Shown: positions 60,617 through 64,000 of the stretch, piece after piece
Layout of the letters: each line of letters starts with the position of its first letter
How positions within the stretch are numbered: position 1 is the stretch's first letter
Origin: Nocardia sp. XZ_19_385
Lineage (GTDB): Bacteria; Actinomycetota; Actinomycetes; Mycobacteriales; Mycobacteriaceae
Assembly: GCF_015355755.1 (NCBI RefSeq)
Contig: NZ_JACVEE010000001.1
Location: 1,178,001 to 1,242,000 of the forward strand
Direction: 5' to 3'
DNA: 64,000 bases
Notes under the pieces: model-generated
The model's database searches: none
What the model was told of the DNA's origin: nothing
Seen by the model: the letters and a program-made list of their open reading frames with translations, nothing else
Made by a program: the position numbers and the translations under genes

Positions 60617-61696
60617 ATGCGATTGCTGACCCGACACTGGACGACCTTTGTTCCGCTGCTCGCCATCGTGGTCTTGGCAATCGCATGGTTCACCCATCCC
60701 TCCGGCCCGGTCATCATCGTGCTGGTCTTGGCGCTGGCCGGGGCGACCCTCTCGGCCGTGCAACATGCCGAGGTCGTGGCGCACCGGGTCGGGGAGCCGT
60801 TCGGGTCGCTGGTGCTGGCGGTGGCCGTCACCGTGATCGAGGTCGGACTGATCTTGACGCTGATGGCCTCCGGCGGTCCCGACGCTTCCTCGCTGGCGCG
60901 CGACACGGTGTTCGCGGCGGTGATGATCACCTGCAACGGCATCTTCGGGCTGTCGCTGCTGGTCGGGGCGTTGCGCCGGCGCGTGGCGGTGTTCAACGCC
61001 GAGGGCACGGGCGCCGCGCTGGCGACGGTGGCGACCCTGGCCACGCTGAGCCTGGTGCTGCCGACCTTCACCACGAGCAAGCCGGGTCCCGAGTTCTCGG
61101 GCTCACAGCTGGCCTTCGCGGCCGTCGCCTCGCTGCTGCTCTACGGATTGTTCGTGGCCGTGCAGACCATCCGGCACCCCGGTGACTTTCTTCCGGTCGA
61201 GGAGGGCGACGCCGACGACGAGCACCACGAACCCCCGTCCGTCCGCTCCACCGTGCTGAGTCTGGTGCTGTTGGTCGTGGCGCTGGTCGGCGTGGTCGGC
61301 TTGGCGAAGATGGTGTCGCCCTCGATCGAGAGCGGCGTGGCCGCGGCCGGTCTGCCGCGCTCGGCGGTGGGTGTGGTCATCGCGATGCTCGTGCTGTTGC
61401 CCGAGACGCTGGCCGCCGTCCGGGTGGCCCGCCGCGACCGCGTGCAGATCAGCCTGAACCTGGCCCTGGGTTCGGCGATGGCGAGTATCGGGCTGACCAT
61501 CCCGGCCATCGCCCTGGCCTCGATCTGGATTTCCGGGCCGCTGACCCTGGGCTTGGGCGCGACGCAGATGGTGCTGCTGGCGTTGACGGTGGTGGTCGGC
61601 GCGCTCACCGTGGTCCCCGGCCGGGCCACGTTGCTGCAAGGCGGAGTGCACCTGGTGTTGTTCGCGGCGTTCGTGTTTCTCGCGGTCAGCCCGTAG
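60617..61696 (+). CDS. Ca2+(Na+)/H+ antiporter, ChaA-like
   Basis: This 359-residue protein has 11 hydrophobic helices in two homologous halves with the CaCA family motifs: HAEVVAHRVGEPFGSLVLAVAVTVIEVGLILTLM (first alpha repeat) and VVIAMLVLLPETLAAVRVARRDRVQISLNLALGSAMASIGLTIPAIA (second repeat). A short acidic His/Glu/Asp loop (about 195-210) lies between. ChaA exports Ca2+ or Na+ in exchange for protons. GGAGG lies 4 bases before ATG 60617. Confidence 0.9.
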   Translation: MRLLTRHWTTFVPLLAIVVLAIAWFTHPSGPVIIVLVLALAGATLSAVQHAEVVAHRVGEPFGSLVLAVAVTVIEVGLILTLMASGGPDASSLARDTVFAAVMITCNGIFGLSLLVGALRRRVAVFNAEGTGAALATVATLATLSLVLPTFTTSKPGPEFSGSQLAFAAVASLLLYGLFVAVQTIRHPGDFLPVEEGDADDEHHEPPSVRSTVLSLVLLVVALVGVVGLAKMVSPSIESGVAAAGLPRSAVGVVIAMLVLLPETLAAVRVARRDRVQISLNLALGSAMASIGLTIPAIALASIWISGPLTLGLGATQMVLLALTVVVGALTVVPGRATLLQGGVHLVLFAAFVFLAVSP

Positions 61697-61756
61697 GCAC
61701 GCCGGTCCTTCCTTCGGCGGATCCTCGCGACCGCGGGCCTGTGTTCTGATGAGGCG

Positions 61757-62404
61757 GTGACGATTCGCGTGCTCATCGCCGACGACCACGGCGCCATCCG
61801 CGCCGGGCTGCGAATGATCCTGGACAGCGCCGAGGGCATCGAGGTGGTCGGCGAGGCCGCCGACGGGGATGTCGCGGTCGCGCAGACCAAGGCGCTGCGA
61901 CCGGATGTGGTGCTGATGGACGTGCGCATGCCCGGCGTCGACGGCATCACCGCGACCGAGCGGATCACCGCAGACAGGCTCGCGCGCGTCCTCATCCTCA
62001 CCACCTTCGACCTGGACGAGTACGTCTTCCGGACCTTGCGGGCGGGCGCGGCGGGTTTCGTGCTGAAATCCACCTCCGGTGCGGCGCTGGTGGATTCGGT
62101 GCGCGCGGTCGCCGCCGGCGACGGGGTGCTCGCGCCCGAGGTGACCAAGGCCGTGATCACCGCGTTCGCGTCCTCGGCCACCGAAACCCCAGCACCGGCT
62201 CCGGTCGGCCTCGCCGATCTCACCGAGCGGGAACGGGAGGTCCTGGACTGCCTGGGCGACGGCCTGACCAACGCGCAGATCGCGACGCGGCTGTTCATCG
62301 GCGAGACGACGGTGAAAACCCATGTCTCCCGGGTGCTTACCAAGCTCGGGGTGCGTTCCCGGGTGCAGGCCGCCATCCTCGCCCGCGAAGTTCGGGAGCA
62401 GTGA
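61757..62404 (+). CDS. NarL/FixJ-type response regulator
   Basis: This 215-residue regulator has a receiver domain (IADDH, phosphoacceptor Asp55 in LMDVRMPG, LTTFD, Lys in FVLKST) and a LuxR-type helix-turn-helix (LTEREREVLDCLGDGLTNAQIATRLFIGETTVKTHVSRVLTKLGVRSRVQA, about 150-205). No kinase is adjacent; the only kinase in the window of the matching class is at 54534. It follows the ChaA-like gene by 60 bp and may be co-transcribed with it. GTG 61757 is the start. Confidence 0.95.
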   Translation: MTIRVLIADDHGAIRAGLRMILDSAEGIEVVGEAADGDVAVAQTKALRPDVVLMDVRMPGVDGITATERITADRLARVLILTTFDLDEYVFRTLRAGAAGFVLKSTSGAALVDSVRAVAAGDGVLAPEVTKAVITAFASSATETPAPAPVGLADLTEREREVLDCLGDGLTNAQIATRLFIGETTVKTHVSRVLTKLGVRSRVQAAILAREVREQ

Positions 62405-62764
62405 TCACCGCGCCAGTGGCGCGAACGTGCCGTCCGGCCCGGGCCGGAACTCCTCGACCGCGGTGACCGCGGCCACCGGCAGCGGACCGTAAAGATGCGG
62501 GAAGAGCATCGATTCCGGATCTGTCGGCACTCCGGGCTCCCACTTCACCTCCGACGACAGCAGGGCCGGGTCGATCCGCAGCAGCACCAGATCCTGCTTC
62601 CCGCGGAAGAGCCGGTTGGCCGGAAGATGCGCCTGCTGCGGGGTGGAGAGGTGGATGAATCCCGCCTCCGACAGCGACGCCGGGCGATACTCGCCGGTTT
62701 GCCGGGCGTTCGACCATTCGTTCAGGTCACAAATGTGAACGAGGGTGTGAGTGTTACGGATCAC
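62405..62764 (-). CDS. DUF952 family protein
   Basis: This 119-residue protein has the DUF952 pattern: VHICDLNEWSNARQTGEYRPASLSEAGFIHLSTPQQ (His residues near 33), RGKQDLVLLRIDPALL, KWEPGVPTDPESMLFPHLYGPLPVAAV. Such proteins are small single-domain enzymes of unknown activity with a conserved His. GTG 62764 is the start. It directly abuts the convergent response regulator (stops on adjacent bases). Confidence 0.9.
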   Translation of the reverse strand: MIRNTHTLVHICDLNEWSNARQTGEYRPASLSEAGFIHLSTPQQAHLPANRLFRGKQDLVLLRIDPALLSSEVKWEPGVPTDPESMLFPHLYGPLPVAAVTAVEEFRPGPDGTFAPLAR

Positions 62765-63036
62765 GGGTAATCTCCCGATACAACTGGATAGGCAAGTTCG
62801 AGGAAGTGAGCGAGGACGTGTACGGCCCCTGAGCTGAGCTGTTCGCCGTTAGCGAAATACCAGGTCATGTTAGGGAAAACACACCGAATCGTTTACGGGA
62901 ACAAAGCCCCCGTCCCGAACGTCTGACAGAGTAGTCATACCACTGCTGGGAAGTAGCGGTAGCGAGCCCGCGGAGTGACCACGGGCCCCACACCAGGTGA
63001 ACGGACTGTAGTGCCGGGAGCCAGGACGGAGGAGTC

Positions 63037-63231
63037 ATGCCAGGAACCCTGACAAGCACCCCACTGACCGCGGTCGATCGTTGTGACCGTTGCGGGGCGG
63101 CAGCGCGCGTGCGTGCCACCCTTCCCGCAGGTGGAGAGTTGCTCTTCTGCCAGCACCACGCGAACGAGCACATGGATCGCTTGCGTGAGTTGGAAGCCGT
63201 AATCGACTCGGAAGCCGCTCCCGCGATGTAA
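63037..63231 (+). CDS. Small zinc-ribbon protein, 64 residues (DUF7455-like)
   Basis: This very small protein has CDRC (Cys16, Cys19) and FCQHH (Cys38, His40/41), a likely zinc site, followed by a helix HMDRLRELEAVIDSE. It is similar to small actinobacterial proteins that lie near sigA/sigB; position and the PGTLT start fit that family. GGAGGAG lies just before ATG 63037. The 272 bp before it hold the promoter (no firm -35/-10) and no other gene. Confidence 0.85.
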   Translation: MPGTLTSTPLTAVDRCDRCGAAARVRATLPAGGELLFCQHHANEHMDRLRELEAVIDSEAAPAM

Positions 63232-63418
63232 GCGTCAGTCTCTGACCTCGCGTCCCGACACAACAGCATCGAACAACAGAACATAGTCTTCACCGGCAGC
63301 GGGCGACACCAGTCGCCCGCTGTCGGCGTCTCCGGACAATTTTTGTGGCGCACAACACATTGCACGTGAGGGGATCGATCTGTCTTCCACCCAGGCCACC
63401 TACCTGCCCGACCGGCAC

Positions 63419-64000
63419 ATGTTCGCACTGTGGACATGGAGCGGGCGCACGACCGGGCGGGCGCCCACCGGAATCGGTGAGCGGGAAACGCTGCCGCTGG
63501 CGGTGCCCACGAGCGCGCTGGACGCGATCGAGGTCGTCGACGTCGACTGCGCGCTGGTCACTTCTGAAGAACTTGGCGAACTGCGCATTTCGGACAGCTC
63601 AGCTGCCGAGCCGGAGTTCGCGGGGCAAGTCCTCGCAGCCGCGTCGCTGCGGACCTGGCAGGCAATCCTGCGCGAGGGCGACGTTGTCCACGAACTACCC
63701 ATCGCCGCCCACGCGGTCCCGGACGCGGTCGGCACGTCGGTCGTCTCGGCCGAGCGGGCGGTTCGCGTGCTGCGGGAAACCCGTGCGGCGGCAGTGGAAT
63801 TGGCCTCGACGCTGAAAGCGGAGCTGCGGCCGTATCAGACGCGCGGCGTCAGCTGGCTGCGCGAGACCACCGAGGCGTTCGGCGGAGCGGTTCTGGCCGA
63901 CGAGATGGGCCTCGGCAAAACAGTGCAGACCATCGGGTTCCTGGTCGGGCGCGCGGCTGAGGGGCCGCAGCTCGTCGTCTGCCCGACCTCGCTGGTCGGC
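63419..64000 (+). CDS. SNF2-family DEAD/DEAH helicase, partial
   Basis: The gene runs off the right edge after 194 codons. Residues about 130-175 ([37 protein letters not shown]) are the Q-motif and Walker A of an SNF2-type ATPase, followed by [11 protein letters not shown]. It should remodel nucleoprotein or act in transcription/repair. The first ATG in frame is at 63419, but it has no ribosome site and the preceding 13 residues ([13 protein letters not shown]) also look coding; a CTG at 63380, 7 bases after GAGGGG, could be the real start. Confidence 0.85.
   Translation, partial: MFALWTWSGRTTGRAPTGIGERETLPLAVPTSALDAIEVVDVDCALVTSEELGELRISDSSAAEPEFAGQVLAAASLRTWQAILREGDVVHELPIAAHAVPDAVGTSVVSAERAVRVLRETRAAAVELASTLKAELRPYQTRGVSWLRETTEAFGGAVLADEMGLGKTVQTIGFLVGRAAEGPQLVVCPTSLVG

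Noticed and set aside
1..64000. CRISPR arrays, insertion sequences or prophage structural genes
   Set aside because: No regularly spaced repeats, transposase motifs or capsid/portal/terminase proteins were recognised on either strand.

Overview
The window is high-GC actinobacterial DNA and most probably comes from a Nocardia or close Nocardiaceae relative. The reasons are the dense GTG/TTG start use, the coproporphyrin-type heme genes (hemQ, hemY, hemE), an AftC-type arabinofuranosyltransferase (an arabinogalactan-forming cell wall), and a long block whose gene order I recognise, from memory, as the Mycobacterium tuberculosis Rv2669-Rv2703 region. Two genes run off the edges: a very large SF1 helicase at the left and an SNF2-type helicase at the right.

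Layout. 1-4250 is accessory DNA: the large coiled-coil helicase, an unknown 152-residue protein and the decayed tail of a serine recombinase, ending at tRNA-Val(CAC). 4490-4911 holds a tRNA 3'-half relic and a Gly-Cys-Val tRNA cluster. 4960-19300 is lineage-variable: two small membrane proteins, a CPBP protease, a MmyB-type regulator, an SDR, two convergent nuclease-fold proteins, a disordered repeat protein, a methyltransferase, a flavin monooxygenase, a P450, an MFS exporter, an acetyltransferase and a hydrolase.

19335-49718 is the conserved core: secreted tyrosine phosphatase, ZapE-like ATPase, RibD-like reductase, lipoprotein hydrolase, aftC, msrB, hemQ-hemY-hemE, a DUF3000 protein, an RNase D-like nuclease, dxs, a SIMPL protein, a TrmA/RlmD-like RNA methyltransferase, an APC permease with the two TrkA proteins CeoB/CeoC, a SigD-like sigma factor, DUF3159, an OB-fold protein, DUF3710, dut, DUF3093, DUF4193, cei, suhB, polyphosphate glucokinase and the principal sigma factor sigA. 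Functions represented are heme synthesis, isoprenoid supply, potassium uptake control, nucleotide hygiene, envelope integrity and housekeeping transcription.

49951-62764 is a second variable block downstream of sigA: an MHYT sensor, a rhomboid-like protein, a KhtT/KhtU potassium-proton antiporter, a GAP-family exporter, a histidine kinase, an ethanolamine operon (permease, EutB, EutC, with 4-base overlaps), a lipoprotein, a ChaA-like antiporter and a NarL-type response regulator about 6 kb from the kinase. A small zinc-binding protein and the SNF2 helicase close the window.

No CRISPR array, rRNA, intact transposon or prophage was seen. The least explained items are the convergent pair of nuclease-fold proteins (8728-10947), the left-edge helicase with a glycine-rich hydrophobic insert, the two-gene small membrane cassette at 4961-5904, an arginine/glycine-rich insertion in an otherwise conserved RNA methyltransferase, and several compact regulatory structures (a MerR-type operator at 26392, a ribosome-site hairpin at 32285, an inverted repeat at 40887).
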